A stretch of 29,542 bases of DNA from Clostridiales bacterium (GCA_009783775.1 WRCT01000003.1:1-29542); one strand, 5' to 3'. Counted from the stretch's first letter, positions 1 to 8,443 are shown. The notes: generated by a model from the sequence alone, not told the origin. Numbers and translations: made by a program.

Positions 1-988
1 CGTTTCCGAGATAGAGCTTGACGATCGTAAAGTTGATCGAGCCGCCGCCCCAGCCGCCCGGTGTGTCGGCGACTTCGGTGCGCACCACGCGCTCTCTGCC
101 GCCGAAGGTTGAATTTTCATAGTACCATTGCGCGACTTCTTCATAGTTCATGTTGTCAATATTGGCGGGGTGCGCGATATTATCCATTGGGATCAGCGGG
201 ACTTCGCCGGCCTTTAGGGCCTCCACCGTGGTTCTGCCCCCGATTTTTCCGAGCATCGTGCCCGCCGAGTAGCCGATGACAATCATATTGTAATTGCCGG
301 CGCTGGCAAACCGTTCGCTGTCCACCGCGTAGCGCAGAAACCAGCCGTCGCCGTTATATTCTCCGTCCACAAACGGCGCGCCGCTGAAGGAATAGTTCAG
401 CCAGCCGTCGGGGTTCTCATAGTCATGCGGCTCCACATAACACTTCTCCACCAGATAGCCCGTGATATTGTAAAGCTCGCGCAGGCCGTATTGGGCGACG
501 TCATAGTTCGTGGCGCCCGGCCGCTTGCCGTTGATATCCCTGTATTGCGCGCTGCCGTCCAGGCCACCGAGGAAGGTGATTTGCGCGGGGGCAAAGCCCG
601 GCCTGTGTGCCGTGGGCAATTCGGGATTTGCGGGAATGCGGTCATAGGCCAGCGTTACACCGTCGTCGATGGGTTCGGGCACCGGCGTTTCGTCCGGCTC
701 GGGGAGCGGCGTTTCGTCCGGCTCCGGATCGGGCGTGACTTCCACATAGAGCAGCGCCGGATCGTCGTCGTTATCGGTAAGCGGCGTTAAAGTCGCGCCG
801 CGCGGGTTCCATAGCGCCAGCGCCAGCACGGCGCAGGCGGCAAGGGCCGCGCCCGCAAAGGCAAGCTGCCAGCCGCGGGGCTTGGCGCGTTTTAAGCCGC
901 CCGCCGCGCTTTGCCTGATCTTTCTTGCCAGCCGTTCGTCAACCGTGAGGTTGTGCAATTCGTGATCGATCTGATCCCTGATATTCAT
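1..988 (-). CDS. Membrane anti-sigma-factor-like protein, C-terminus beyond window
   Basis: Partial gene: the frame is open from the ATG at 988 to the window edge (329 codons) with no stop. The N-terminus (MNIRDQIDHELHNLTVDERL) is a short cytoplasmic region rich in charged residues. One transmembrane helix follows at about residues 41-60, then an acidic Pro/Glu/Asp/Thr linker with repeated PEPDETP-type motifs at about 84-106. The large extracytoplasmic part is rich in Tyr, Gly and Asn. This layout, together with a start codon 50 bases inside the upstream ECF sigma gene, fits a membrane anti-sigma factor that holds its sigma partner until an envelope signal arrives. No named ectodomain family was recognised and no zinc-binding anti-sigma motif (HxxxCxxC) is visible. 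The anti-sigma role is therefore inferred from gene order and topology. Confidence 0.7.
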   Translation of the reverse strand, partial: MNIRDQIDHELHNLTVDERLARKIRQSAAGGLKRAKPRGWQLAFAGAALAACAVLALALWNPRGATLTPLTDNDDDPALLYVEVTPDPEPDETPLPEPDETPVPEPIDDGVTLAYDRIPANPELPTAHRPGFAPAQITFLGGLDGSAQYRDINGKRPGATNYDVAQYGLRELYNITGYLVEKCYVEPHDYENPDGWLNYSFSGAPFVDGEYNGDGWFLRYAVDSERFASAGNYNMIVIGYSAGTMLGKIGGRTTVEALKAGEVPLIPMDNIAHPANIDNMNYEEVAQWYYENSTFGGRERVVRTEVADTPGGWGGGSINFTIVKLYLGN

Positions 989-1484
989 GTTCGTACCATC
1001 CTTTCAAATTCGTCTTCAATACGTCCCGCGCCCGTTTTAAGCGCACGCCCGCCGTGCCCTCGGGAATGTTTAGGATCCGCGCGATCTCGCGCAGATTGAA
1101 TTCCTGATAGTAATAGAGCAGCACGATCTCCTTGTACTTGGGCTTTAGGCGCATGATCGCGGCGGAGACCGTGTTGTCCCCCAGCCCCGCGTACTCGTCC
1201 CAGGCGCTTTGTCCGGCGGCCGCCCGCTCGTCGCCCCATACAAAGAAGCGGGATTTGCGCAGATAGTCCTTGCAGACATTGACGGCGATACTGAACAGCC
1301 AGGGCTTTACGCACTGCCCGTCCCGCAGCCGATCATAGCTGCGATAGGCTTTGAGGAACGTGTCCTGCAAGGCGTCCTGCGCCAGGTGCGCGTCCTTTAC
1401 ATAGAGGTAGCAGGTGCGGTAAAGGGCGTCCCCGTATTGCGCCATCAGACCGTCAAGGTCGAGCGCCGTGTTTGTGTTTGGCAA
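939..1484 (-). CDS. ECF-family RNA polymerase sigma factor
   Basis: This 181-residue sigma-70 family protein has only regions 2 and 4, the ECF layout. Region 2 is at about residues 10-80 (YGDALYRTCYLYVKD, then DALQDTFLKAYRSYD, with KPWLFSIAVNVCKDYLR for region 2.4). Region 4 is at about 108-160 (LKPKYKEIVLLYYYQEFNLREIA, then the helix-turn-helix IPEGTAGVRLKRAR). The start is TTG at 1484, about nine bases after an AAAGGGGGA ribosome-binding site at 1493-1500; no ATG with a comparable site is present. The 3' end overlaps the anti-sigma-like gene by 50 bases, which suggests translational coupling. An ECF-type promoter lies just upstream, so autoregulation is likely. The regulon cannot be predicted from the window beyond that promoter motif. 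Confidence 0.93.
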   Translation of the reverse strand: MPNTNTALDLDGLMAQYGDALYRTCYLYVKDAHLAQDALQDTFLKAYRSYDRLRDGQCVKPWLFSIAVNVCKDYLRKSRFFVWGDERAAAGQSAWDEYAGLGDNTVSAAIMRLKPKYKEIVLLYYYQEFNLREIARILNIPEGTAGVRLKRARDVLKTNLKGWYEHEYQGSDRSRIAQPHG

Positions 1485-1508
1485 ATGGTTGTCCCCCTTT
1501 TACCCTAT

Positions 1509-1537
1509 TAGACGAATGAGAAAGGGTTTTCTTTTCA
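1509..1537 (-). promoter_or_regulatory. Candidate autoregulatory ECF-type promoter of the sigma gene
   Basis: On the minus strand TGAAAA (1532-1537) is followed by a 17-base spacer and CGTCTA (1509-1514). This resembles the Bacillus ECF pattern TGAAAC-N16/17-CGTA or CGTC. It lies 25 bases before the TTG start, leaving a short leader that carries the ribosome-binding site. A vegetative extended -10 (TGCTAAAAT, 1537-1545) overlaps it, so basal sigma-A transcription is also possible. Confidence 0.5.
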
Positions 1538-1574
1538 TTTTAGCATAAAAAATTAACATAAAAAAGTTTGGATG

Positions 1575-1608
1575 GCTGATGATGGCTTATTTGCTGATGA
1601 TGGCTTAT
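1575..1608. repeat. Two 16-bp direct repeats, 18-bp period
   Basis: GCTGATGATGGCTTAT occurs at 1575-1590 and again exactly at 1593-1608, separated by TT. They lie between the ECF promoter and the palindromic element. No function was recognised; they could be a small tandem duplication or part of the edge of the neighbouring mobile repeat. Confidence 0.6.
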
Positions 1609-1627
1609 ATTGATGAAAATTGGGAGA

Positions 1628-1760
1628 CTGGATTGCTTCGTCGTGTTTCCCCCGACACACAATTCCTGCGTGCTCCTCGCAATGACACCAACCCCTCCTA
1701 GCGTCATTGCGAGGAGCGCATACCCACATAAAGCACAAGCCCCACGACGAAGCAATCCAG
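1628..1760. repeat. Nested palindromic MITE/REP-like element
   Basis: Outer arms CTGGATTGCTTCGTCGTG (1628-1645) and its exact reverse complement (1743-1760) enclose inner arms GCTCCTCGCAATGAC (1672-1686) and its exact reverse complement (1703-1717). The core words GTCATTGCGAGGAGC and GACGAAGCAATCC are known from short interspersed palindromic repeats scattered in many bacterial genomes. There is no transposase, so any mobility would depend on a protein encoded elsewhere. Short open frames across it look like by-products of the repeat. Confidence 0.75.
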
Positions 1761-1781
1761 CCTCCAAGCAACACAACGAAC

Positions 1782-1813
1782 AAACGGGAGCCTCATGGAA
1801 GAGGTTCCCGTTT
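1782..1813 (-). terminator. Hairpin downstream of clpB, probable terminator
   Basis: On the minus strand AAACGGGA, one mismatch, CCTC, a six-base loop, GAGG, one mismatch and TCCCGTTT form a 12-pair stem. The sequence then runs GTTCGTTGTGTTG, T-rich but without a clean T-run. It lies 42 bases past the clpB stop, the expected place for the end of the htpG-clpB transcript. Confidence 0.6.
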
Positions 1814-1855
1814 CTTGTAACGCGCAGCCCGTAATCCGCGCTCTGCTTACGAAAG

Positions 1856-4426
1856 TTAAGTAACCCCAAGCTCGTCGTTTATCAGATCCACGGTCAGCGT
1901 TGCGCCGGACGCGGGCTGGTCCGCGATGATCTTATGGGCCAGCACGGATTCGACCTTTGCCTGAATGAACCGCTTTAAGGGCCGCGCGCCGAACCGGACA
2001 TCGCTGCCCCGCGCCAGAATGACCTTCTTGGCGGCGTCCGTGACGCAAAGGGTCAGCTCGCGCTCGGCCAGGCGCAGGCGCAGGTCGGAGAGCAGCAGGT
2101 CCACAATGTCCAGCAGATTCTCATCAGACAGAGACTTAAAGTACACCACCTCGTCCAACCGATTGACAAACTCCGGTTTGAAGTGCGTGATGAGCAGCTG
2201 CCGCAGCGCGGCCTGCGTGTCGGCCTCCTTTTCCATGCGCTTTTGCATGAGGTCGGAGCCCAGGTTTGAGGTCATGATCAAAATGGTGTTCTTAAAGTCC
2301 ACCGTGCGGCCCTGGCCGTCCGTGATACGCCCGTCGTCAAGCACCTGCAACAGCACGTTGAGCACATCGGGGCTGGCCTTTTCCACCTCGTCAAAGAGCA
2401 CGACGGCATAGGGTTTCCGGCGCACGGCCTCCGTCAGCTGGCCGCCCTCGTCATAACCCACATAACCCGGCGGCGCACCGATCAGACGCGAAACCGCGTG
2501 CCGCTCCATGTACTCGCTCATGTCAATGCGGACCATATTGTGCTCGTCGTCAAACAGTGCCTCGGCCAGCGCGCGCGACAGCTCGGTCTTGCCCACGCCC
2601 GTGGGGCCCAAAAACAGGAAGGAGCCCAGCGGCCGGTTCGGGTTTTGAATGCCCGCCCGCGAACGCAGGATCGCGTCCGTCACGCGGCGCACCGCGTCGT
2701 CCTGGCCCACCACGCGCTTGCGCAGCTGGGCTTCGAGTTCCAACAGCTTTTGCCGCTCGCCCTCTAATAGCTTGGACACGGGAATGCCCGTCCAGCGGGC
2801 GACGATCGCCGCGATCTCGTCCTCGCTGACATGGTCGCGCAGCAGGTGCGCGGGGCTTTGGGCCAGCTCTTTTTCGGATTCTGCCAGCTCCTTTTGCAAC
2901 TTGGGCAGCTCGCCGTATTTTAACTCCGCGGCACGGTTGAGTTCATAGCGGTCCTCCGCCTGCTGCATTTCAAACGAGGCCTTTTCGATCGCCTCGCGGA
3001 GCTGCTGCACGCGTGAGATTGCGTTTTTCTCGTTCTCCCACTGCGCGCGCAGGGTTTGGAAAACCTCGCGGCGCTCGGCCAGCTCGGCCCGGGTCTGGGC
3101 CAGCCGCTCTCCGGCCTTGGCGTTGTCGTCTCCCGCGAGCGCGGTTTCCTCGATCTCGAGCTGAATGATCTTGCGCTGGATCTCGTCCATCTCCACGGGC
3201 ATGGAGTTGAGCTCCGTTTTGATCAGCGCGCAGGCCTCGTCGACCAGGTCGATGGCCTTGTCGGGCAAAAAGCGGTCGGAGATATAACGGTGCGACAATT
3301 GCGCCGCCGCGATCAACGCCGCGTCCTGAATCTTGACGCCGTGGAAGACCTCGTAACGTTCCTTTAGGCCGCGCAGGATCGTGATCGTGTCGGTCACGTT
3401 CGGCTCCTCGACCAATACGGGCTGGAAACGCCGCTCGAGCGCCGCGTCCTTTTCGATATACTTGCGGTACTCATTGAGCGTCGTCGCGCCGATACAGTGC
3501 AGCTCGCCCCGCGCCAGCATGGGGTTTAGCAGGTTGCCCGCGTCCATCGCGCCCTCGGTCTTGCCCGCGCCGACGACGGTGTGCAGCTCGTCGATAAAGA
3601 GCAGGATCTCGCCTTGGCTCTCCTTCACCTCGGCCAATACGGCCTTTAAGCGTTCCTCAAACTCGCCTCTGTACTTGGCGCCCGCGATCAGCGCGCCCAT
3701 GTCGAGCGAGAACAGCGTGCGGCCCTTGAGGTTTTCGGGCACGTCGCCGCGCACAATGCGCTGGGCCAGGCCCTCGGCGATGGCCGTCTTGCCCACGCCG
3801 GGCGAGCCGATCAAACAGGGGTTGTTCTTTGTCTTGCGCGAGAGAATGCGAATGGCCGTGCGGATCTCGTTGTCACGCCCGATGACGGGGTCCATCTTGC
3901 CCTTGCGCGCCGCGTCGGTCAGATCGTAACCGTACTTTTTCAGCGCGTCATACGTGGTTTCGGGATTGTCCGTGTCCGCCTGACGGTTGCCGCGCACGGT
4001 TTTTAATGCGGCCAGATAGGCGTCGCGGCCCACGTTTTGCCGCTTGAAGATGGGGCCCAACGTATTGTCCGCCTTCTCCATCAGCGCGAGAAAAACGTGC
4101 TCCACCGAGACATAGCTGTCGCCCATGCGCGCGGCCTCTTTTTCCGCCTGCGTCAGCGCGCGCTCCAAGGCGGGGGAACCGGCCAGGCGCGTATCGCTTG
4201 TGCGCTGTTTGGCCAGGCCCGCGATCGCGGCCAGCAGCGCGGTCTTGGTCGCCAGCACGTTTACGTTCATGACGCCCAGCAGCTGCGCGTTTAATTCCTC
4301 CCGCTCGGAGATCAGCGTGTAGGCCAAATGCACCTGCTCGATCTGCGTGTTCTGCTCCTCGGCAGCCAGCGCCTGTGCGCGGGAGATGGCCTCGAGGCTT
4401 TTTTGGGTAAATTGATTTAAGTTCAT
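1856..4426 (-). CDS. clpB: ATP-dependent disaggregase ClpB
   Basis: ClpB is a hexameric Hsp100 that, with DnaK, threads aggregated proteins through its pore to rescue them after heat or other stress. The 856-residue protein has the full family layout. Residues 1-145 are the double Clp-N domain. The first AAA+ module has Walker A GSPGVGKT at 207-214 (the usual Glu is Ser) and Walker [10 protein letters not shown]. The coiled-coil middle domain spans about 400-530 and separates ClpB from ClpA and ClpC. The second AAA+ module has [10 protein letters not shown] and [10 protein letters not shown], and the C-terminal ClpB-D2 region follows. The ATG at 4426 has a GGAGG site six bases upstream. It lies 106 bases after htpG on the same strand, and no CIRCE was found between them, so it may be transcribed from the htpG promoter or from a promoter inside the intervening repeat. 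Confidence 0.98.
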   Translation of the reverse strand: MNLNQFTQKSLEAISRAQALAAEEQNTQIEQVHLAYTLISEREELNAQLLGVMNVNVLATKTALLAAIAGLAKQRTSDTRLAGSPALERALTQAEKEAARMGDSYVSVEHVFLALMEKADNTLGPIFKRQNVGRDAYLAALKTVRGNRQADTDNPETTYDALKKYGYDLTDAARKGKMDPVIGRDNEIRTAIRILSRKTKNNPCLIGSPGVGKTAIAEGLAQRIVRGDVPENLKGRTLFSLDMGALIAGAKYRGEFEERLKAVLAEVKESQGEILLFIDELHTVVGAGKTEGAMDAGNLLNPMLARGELHCIGATTLNEYRKYIEKDAALERRFQPVLVEEPNVTDTITILRGLKERYEVFHGVKIQDAALIAAAQLSHRYISDRFLPDKAIDLVDEACALIKTELNSMPVEMDEIQRKIIQLEIEETALAGDDNAKAGERLAQTRAELAERREVFQTLRAQWENEKNAISRVQQLREAIEKASFEMQQAEDRYELNRAAELKYGELPKLQKELAESEKELAQSPAHLLRDHVSEDEIAAIVARWTGIPVSKLLEGERQKLLELEAQLRKRVVGQDDAVRRVTDAILRSRAGIQNPNRPLGSFLFLGPTGVGKTELSRALAEALFDDEHNMVRIDMSEYMERHAVSRLIGAPPGYVGYDEGGQLTEAVRRKPYAVVLFDEVEKASPDVLNVLLQVLDDGRITDGQGRTVDFKNTILIMTSNLGSDLMQKRMEKEADTQAALRQLLITHFKPEFVNRLDEVVYFKSLSDENLLDIVDLLLSDLRLRLAERELTLCVTDAAKKVILARGSDVRFGARPLKRFIQAKVESVLAHKIIADQPASGATLTVDLINDELGVT

Positions 4427-4438
4427 AGTATTTCCTCC

Positions 4439-4526
4439 AAACTACAATGTACAATGTACAATTGATGAGAAAACTGCTCCGCAGTTTTTTCCTTATTTGT
4501 AGTTTGTAGTTTGTACATTGTAGTTT
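4439..4526. repeat. Composite palindromic repeat between htpG and clpB
   Basis: Perfect 15-bp outer arms AAACTACAATGTACA (4439-4453) and reverse complement (4512-4526) enclose a hairpin AAAACTGC-TCC-GCAGTTTT (4470-4488). On the plus strand that hairpin is followed by further T residues. Short internal tandem words (ACAATGT, TTTGTAG) fill the arms. It looks like a small non-autonomous mobile repeat and could also attenuate or stabilise the htpG-clpB transcript. Confidence 0.7.
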
Positions 4527-4532
4527 TCCTAA

Positions 4533-6353
4533 TTATAAATATTTGCAGATTTTCTTTGAAAACTCGTACGAATCTTCGATCGGCAGGCCCGCCATCAGCA
4601 GCGCCTGGTCGTAGAGCAGGGCCGCGTATTCGGCGAGCACATCTTCGTCCAGGGCGTCGAGCTTGGCAAAGACGGCGTGGTTTGGGTTGAGCTCCAGCAC
4701 GAACGAGACCGGTAATTCCGGCTGATCCGGCATGGACCGCAGCACCTTGACCATGTCCACGGACAGCCCGCCCTCGCAGGCCAGGCAGGCGACCGTATCA
4801 CCCAGCGCGTGGCTGAGACGCACCTCGGACACCTTGCCGTCCAATGCGGCCTTGAGACGCGCCAACAAAGATTCGTTCTCCTTGCGTGCCTGCTGTAAGG
4901 CCTCTTTTTCCGCGTCGGTGGCCAGCGCCTCGCCCGCTTCCGTCACGGCCTGGAACTCGTGCTCGCGGTAGGCGAACAGGACCTTGACCACGAACTCGTC
5001 CACATCGTCTGCCATGCAGAGCACATCATAGCCCTTGGCCAAAATGGCCTGCGTCTGCGGCAGCTTGCGCGCCAGCGCGGCGGTTTCGCCCGTGGCGTAG
5101 TAGATTTTCTCCTGTTCGGACGGCATGGTCTCCACATACTCGGCGAGCGTGACGAGTTTTTCCGACTTGGCGGAGTAGTAGAGCAGCAGATCCTGCAGCA
5201 GGTCGCGGTTTAGGCCAAACTCCTGATACAGTCCGTATTTGAGCGGGCGGGCGTAAGCGGCGAAAATTTTCTCATAGCGTTCGCGCTCGTTCTCTTGTAT
5301 GCGCAGCAGTTCCTGTTGCAGCTTTTTCTTGAGATTGTTCGCAATCAGCGTGAGCTGGCGGTCGTGCTGCATCAGCTCGCGGGAGATGTTGAGCGAGAGA
5401 TCGGGCGAGTCCACCAGCCCGCGCGCGAACCCGAAATACTCGGGCAGCAGGTCGGGGCTGGCGTCCATGATCATCACGCCGTTGGCATAGAGCCGCAGTC
5501 CGCGCTTGAACTCCTTGGTGAAATAGTCCGCCGGCGGCTTTGCGGGCACAAACAGCAACGCGTTATACGAGACCGCGCCCTCGGCCGACACGTGCAAGGC
5601 CACCTCAGGTGGGTCGGTATCGTGAAAGTTCTCGCGGTAGAAGGCCTCGTATTCTTCCCGCGTGATCTCGCTCTTGCTCTTGCGCCAGAGCGGGACCATG
5701 CTGTTGAGCGTTTTGTCCTCATCGCCGTTTCTCATGCGAATGGGATAGCAGATATAATCGGAATATTTGCGCACCAACGCCTCCAGACGGTAGGGGCGCA
5801 GGAATTCGGAATAGTCCTGCCCGTCCTCATCAGCCTTTAGCGTCAAGGCCACGGATGTCCCGACGGGCAGATCCTCTTGCGGGCGAATCGTATAGCCCTC
5901 CACGCCGTCGGACTCCCAGAGGAACCCTTCGCCGTCCTCGGCACGCGTGCGCACCTGCACCTTCTTTGCCACCATGAACGCGGCATAAAAGCCCACGCCG
6001 AACTGGCCGATGACGGAGAGGTCTTCCTCCCCCGCGTGTTCCTCGCGAAAGGCGCGCGTGCCGCTGGCCGCGATGGTGCCGAGATTTGCGCCCAGCTCCT
6101 CCTTGGTCATGCCGCAGCCGTTGTCCGTTACGGTTAAGGTGCGGGCCGCCTCGTCCACTGCCAGGCGGATCTCAAAGTCCGCGCGGTCCAAACCGCCCTT
6201 GCCCTTTTGCATGGCGGAATAGTAGCGTTTGTCGATCGCGTCGCTGGCGTTGCTGATCAGCTCGCGCAGGAAAATCTCCCGGTGCGTGTAGACGGCGTTG
6301 ACCATCAGGTCCAGCAGCCGCTTGGATTCCGTTTTGAAGGGGGTCTTTTTCAT
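4533..6353 (-). CDS. htpG: Molecular chaperone HtpG (bacterial Hsp90)
   Basis: HtpG is the bacterial Hsp90, a dimeric ATP-driven chaperone that remodels late folding clients with DnaK. From the ATG at 6353 the protein is 606 residues, close to the usual 610-630. The N-terminal GHKL ATPase shows [25 protein letters not shown] and [14 protein letters not shown]. The middle domain includes [10 protein letters not shown] and LNISRELMQ, and the C-terminal dimerisation domain follows. The frame stays open upstream to 6458, but that stretch contains the promoter and CIRCE operator. AAAGGAG sits just before the 6353 ATG and [17 protein letters not shown] is the family N-terminus, so the shorter start is preferred. 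The lead ATP-binding motifs are intact. clpB follows on the same strand. Confidence 0.97.
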   Translation of the reverse strand: MKKTPFKTESKRLLDLMVNAVYTHREIFLRELISNASDAIDKRYYSAMQKGKGGLDRADFEIRLAVDEAARTLTVTDNGCGMTKEELGANLGTIAASGTRAFREEHAGEEDLSVIGQFGVGFYAAFMVAKKVQVRTRAEDGEGFLWESDGVEGYTIRPQEDLPVGTSVALTLKADEDGQDYSEFLRPYRLEALVRKYSDYICYPIRMRNGDEDKTLNSMVPLWRKSKSEITREEYEAFYRENFHDTDPPEVALHVSAEGAVSYNALLFVPAKPPADYFTKEFKRGLRLYANGVMIMDASPDLLPEYFGFARGLVDSPDLSLNISRELMQHDRQLTLIANNLKKKLQQELLRIQENERERYEKIFAAYARPLKYGLYQEFGLNRDLLQDLLLYYSAKSEKLVTLAEYVETMPSEQEKIYYATGETAALARKLPQTQAILAKGYDVLCMADDVDEFVVKVLFAYREHEFQAVTEAGEALATDAEKEALQQARKENESLLARLKAALDGKVSEVRLSHALGDTVACLACEGGLSVDMVKVLRSMPDQPELPVSFVLELNPNHAVFAKLDALDEDVLAEYAALLYDQALLMAGLPIEDSYEFSKKICKYL

Positions 6354-6377
6354 GGGGTGCTCCTTTGAGGGTGGTTT

Positions 6378-6404
6378 TTGGCACTCTGTCTTGTCGAGTG
6401 CTAA
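6378..6404 (-). promoter_or_regulatory. CIRCE operator (HrcA-binding) before htpG
   Basis: Plus-strand reading is TTGGCACTC, nine bases, GAGTGCTAA. The CIRCE consensus is TTAGCACTC-N9-GAGTGCTAA, so one base of 18 differs. It lies between the -10 box and the htpG start, the classical position for heat-labile HrcA repression. HrcA itself is not in the window. Confidence 0.93.
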
Positions 6405-6408
6405 TTTT

Positions 6409-6437
6409 ATCATACACCCAAATCCTTCCACGCGCAA
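6409..6437 (-). promoter_or_regulatory. Sigma-A-type promoter of htpG
   Basis: Minus strand: TTGCGC (6432-6437), 17-base spacer, TATGAT (6409-6414). Transcription would begin at about 6402, within the CIRCE operator, so HrcA binding would block initiation or early elongation. Confidence 0.75.
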
Positions 6438-6488
6438 GGGAAAGGCCGTGGATTTCACAAGTTTGCTACATTTTATTGTGCTGCCCCC

Positions 6489-6516
6489 TTGCCTTTTTCG
6501 GATAAGAGACTATAAT
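6489..6516 (+). promoter_or_regulatory. Sigma-A-type promoter of the rubredoxin operon
   Basis: Plus strand: TTGCCT (6489-6494), 16-base spacer, TATAAT (6511-6516), 33 bases before the rubredoxin ATG. It is divergent from the htpG promoter about 50 bases away. No clear redox operator was recognised. Confidence 0.75.
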
Positions 6517-6549
6517 AAAACTATCAAAATATGGCAGGAGGATTTATTT

Positions 6550-6675
6550 ATGAAAACTTACATCTGTTCCGTATGCGGCTATGTGTATGACGGGGACATT
6601 CCCTTTGACCTGGTCGGCGACGACTATGTCTGCCCCATCTGCGGCGTGAGCAAAGATATGTTCGAGGAAGCGTAA
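6550..6675 (+). CDS. Short-loop rubredoxin
   Basis: This 41-residue iron protein passes single electrons through a mononuclear Fe(Cys)4 centre in the cytoplasm. The two cysteine pairs are [10 protein letters not shown] (residues 6-15) and [13 protein letters not shown] (29-40). It is shorter than the usual 52-54 residues: the loop between the cysteine pairs is cut by about ten residues, but both metal knuckles and the closing DMFEE are intact, so it looks functional rather than broken. The ATG at 6550 has AGGAGG seven bases upstream. A longer reading of the frame would run back through the htpG promoter region and is unlikely. Its stop codon overlaps the ATG of the flavodiiron gene (TAATG), so it is very probably that enzyme's electron donor. 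Confidence 0.93.
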   Translation: MKTYICSVCGYVYDGDIPFDLVGDDYVCPICGVSKDMFEEA

Positions 6676-7784
6676 TGCAACTTCGGGAAAACATTTATGC
6701 CGTTGGCGCGAAGGATCCGGATCTGCGCATCTTTCACGGCTTTGCCACGCACTTGGGCACAACCTACAACGCGTATCTGGTGCTGGACGAAAAGGTCACG
6801 CTGATTGATTTTGTCAAAGCGCCCTTTGCCGAGGAGCTGCTTGCCAACATTCGGGCGGTTCTGGGCGAGCGGCCCGTCGACTGTCTCATCTGCAACCATG
6901 TGGAGCCGGATCACAGCGGCGCACTGCCCGCGGTGACGGCCGCCTATCCCGAGGCCAAAGTGTACGGCACCCTTGCCGCCGAGAAAGAACTGCGCGCGCT
7001 TTATCCCGACACGGTCTACCCCTTTGTTCCGGTGAAGGCGGGCGACACACTCCATACGGGCGCGTATACCTTCCACTTTGTGCCCATGCCGATGGTGCAT
7101 TGGCCGGACAGCATGGCCACTTATCTGCCCGAGGAGAAGATCCTGTTCTCCAACGACGCGCTGGGCCAGCATATCGGCACGGGAGAATTGTTTGACAGCG
7201 AACTGCCGCTTGAAACCCTGCTCAAAGAGGCGGGCGCCTATTACGCAAACATCGTGCTGCCCTTCGGCGCGCCGGTGAAAAAGGTCCTGACAGCGGCGGC
7301 GGGGCTGGATATTGACATGGTTTGCCCCTCCCACGGTCTCATTCTGCGGGACTATATCCCGCAAATGCTGGCGTGCTACTCCCGTTGGTGCGAAAACGGG
7401 ACAGATGAGAATCGGGTGGTCATCGTCTATGACACGGTTTGGGGCGCCACGGAGAAGTTGGCGCGCAAGCTGGCGGCAGAGTGGGCGGAAAAAGGTTTTG
7501 CGGTTGAGGCGCTGAAACTGCCTGAGACACCCATTTCCGATGTGATGACGCGGTTGCTCGAGGCAAAGTATATCTTTGTCGGCTCGCCCACGCTGAACAA
7601 CAATATGCTGCCGACCGTCGCCGCCTTTTTGACGGCCATGCGCGGCTTAAAGCCCAAGGGCCGCGTTGGTCTCGCCTTCGGCGCGTACGGCTGGAGCGGC
7701 GAGGCCGCCGGACAGATCCAAGACATTCTGACCGCCTGCGGGTTTGAGACGCTTGAGCCAATCAAGGTCCAGTGGAATATCTAA
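6675..7784 (+). CDS. Flavodiiron protein (FprA-type O2/NO reductase)
   Basis: Flavodiiron proteins reduce O2 to water, or NO to N2O, in anaerobes. The 369-residue protein has the two expected modules. The N-terminal metallo-beta-lactamase-like diiron domain (about 1-245) shows the ligand motif NHVEPDHSG, then MVHWPDSMATY, LFSNDALGQH and CPSHGLILRD. The C-terminal flavodoxin-like FMN domain (about 250-369) shows VIVYDTVWGATEKLA for phosphate binding, VGSPTLNNNMLP and FGAYGWSGEA. There is no fused rubredoxin or reductase domain, making it a simple class A type, consistent with a separate rubredoxin encoded directly upstream and overlapping by one base. O2 is the more likely substrate given a superoxide reductase 1.8 kb away, but NO activity cannot be excluded. 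Confidence 0.95.
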   Translation: MQLRENIYAVGAKDPDLRIFHGFATHLGTTYNAYLVLDEKVTLIDFVKAPFAEELLANIRAVLGERPVDCLICNHVEPDHSGALPAVTAAYPEAKVYGTLAAEKELRALYPDTVYPFVPVKAGDTLHTGAYTFHFVPMPMVHWPDSMATYLPEEKILFSNDALGQHIGTGELFDSELPLETLLKEAGAYYANIVLPFGAPVKKVLTAAAGLDIDMVCPSHGLILRDYIPQMLACYSRWCENGTDENRVVIVYDTVWGATEKLARKLAAEWAEKGFAVEALKLPETPISDVMTRLLEAKYIFVGSPTLNNNMLPTVAAFLTAMRGLKPKGRVGLAFGAYGWSGEAAGQIQDILTACGFETLEPIKVQWNI

Positions 7785-8443
7785 TGCTCCCCCGCTAAAA
7801 ACTTCATCAACCCTGCGACTATGGCCTGCGCGAGAAGATCCTGGTATTCTTCTTGTTGCAGGTTTTCTTCGTCCTGCGCGTTGCTCAAAAACCCGCATTC
7901 CACCAGCACGGCGGGCGCCGTCGGTACGCGGGTGACCATATTGTTGCCCGGGCAGGCCAGGCGGCTCTTGGCCCCGACGGCCAGGGTCATGGCGTCAATG
8001 ACTTCTTGCGCGAGCGCCTTTCCCTCCTCTGTCCCCGCCTGAAAAAAGGCCATCGGCCCGCGCACCTTGCGGTCCTTGATAAAGCGGTTCATGTGAATGG
8101 ATACCACCGCGTCCAGACCCTCGGTTTTGAGGATCTTGGCGCGAATGTTCATGTCCTTCTGTTTCGTTTCCGCCAGCGCGTCCCCGTCGGTGCGCGTTAA
8201 TATGACCTGCACGTTGTTTTCTGCGAGCAGCGCCGCGACCTTCCGCCCGACGATCAGGGTCAGGTCCGACTCCTTCACTTGGGTGTCCAACCCCACCGCG
8301 CCGCCGTCAAACCCGCCGTGGCCGAAGTCGATTGCTACAAAGTAATCCGGCGCGGGCAGCAGCTTGGGCTGCTTGCTGCCCTGCTCCGGTGCGGCGCAGC
8401 CGATAAAGCAAAGAATCAAAAAGAAAAGCATGAATTTCTTCAT
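7781..8443 (-). CDS. N-acetylmuramoyl-L-alanine amidase lipoprotein (Amidase_3)
   Basis: This zinc amidase cleaves the bond between muramic acid and L-alanine in peptidoglycan. The 220-residue protein begins with MKKFMLFFLILCFIGC, a lipoprotein signal whose lipobox ends at Cys16, so it should be anchored on the outer face of the membrane. Amidase_3 motifs follow: AIDFGHGGFDGG (first zinc His), KESDLTL (zinc Glu), VVSIHMN (second zinc His), and VLVECGFLSN with the catalytic Glu. No SH3 or peptidoglycan-binding domain is attached, so it resembles CwlD- or AmiC-like catalytic units. Its stop overlaps the convergent flavodiiron gene by four bases. No good ribosome-binding site precedes the ATG; a TATAAT box ends only five bases before it. 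Confidence 0.92.
   Translation of the reverse strand: MKKFMLFFLILCFIGCAAPEQGSKQPKLLPAPDYFVAIDFGHGGFDGGAVGLDTQVKESDLTLIVGRKVAALLAENNVQVILTRTDGDALAETKQKDMNIRAKILKTEGLDAVVSIHMNRFIKDRKVRGPMAFFQAGTEEGKALAQEVIDAMTLAVGAKSRLACPGNNMVTRVPTAPAVLVECGFLSNAQDEENLQQEEYQDLLAQAIVAGLMKFLAGEH

Noticed and set aside
1540..1869. Open frame of about 109 codons on the minus strand across the palindromic repeat
   Set aside because: It is made largely of the interspersed repeat and the clpB terminator hairpin, has no convincing start and resembles no protein.
6354..6458. Longer N-terminus for HtpG
   Set aside because: This stretch contains the -10 box and CIRCE operator; the family N-terminus and an AAAGGAG site mark the start at 6353.
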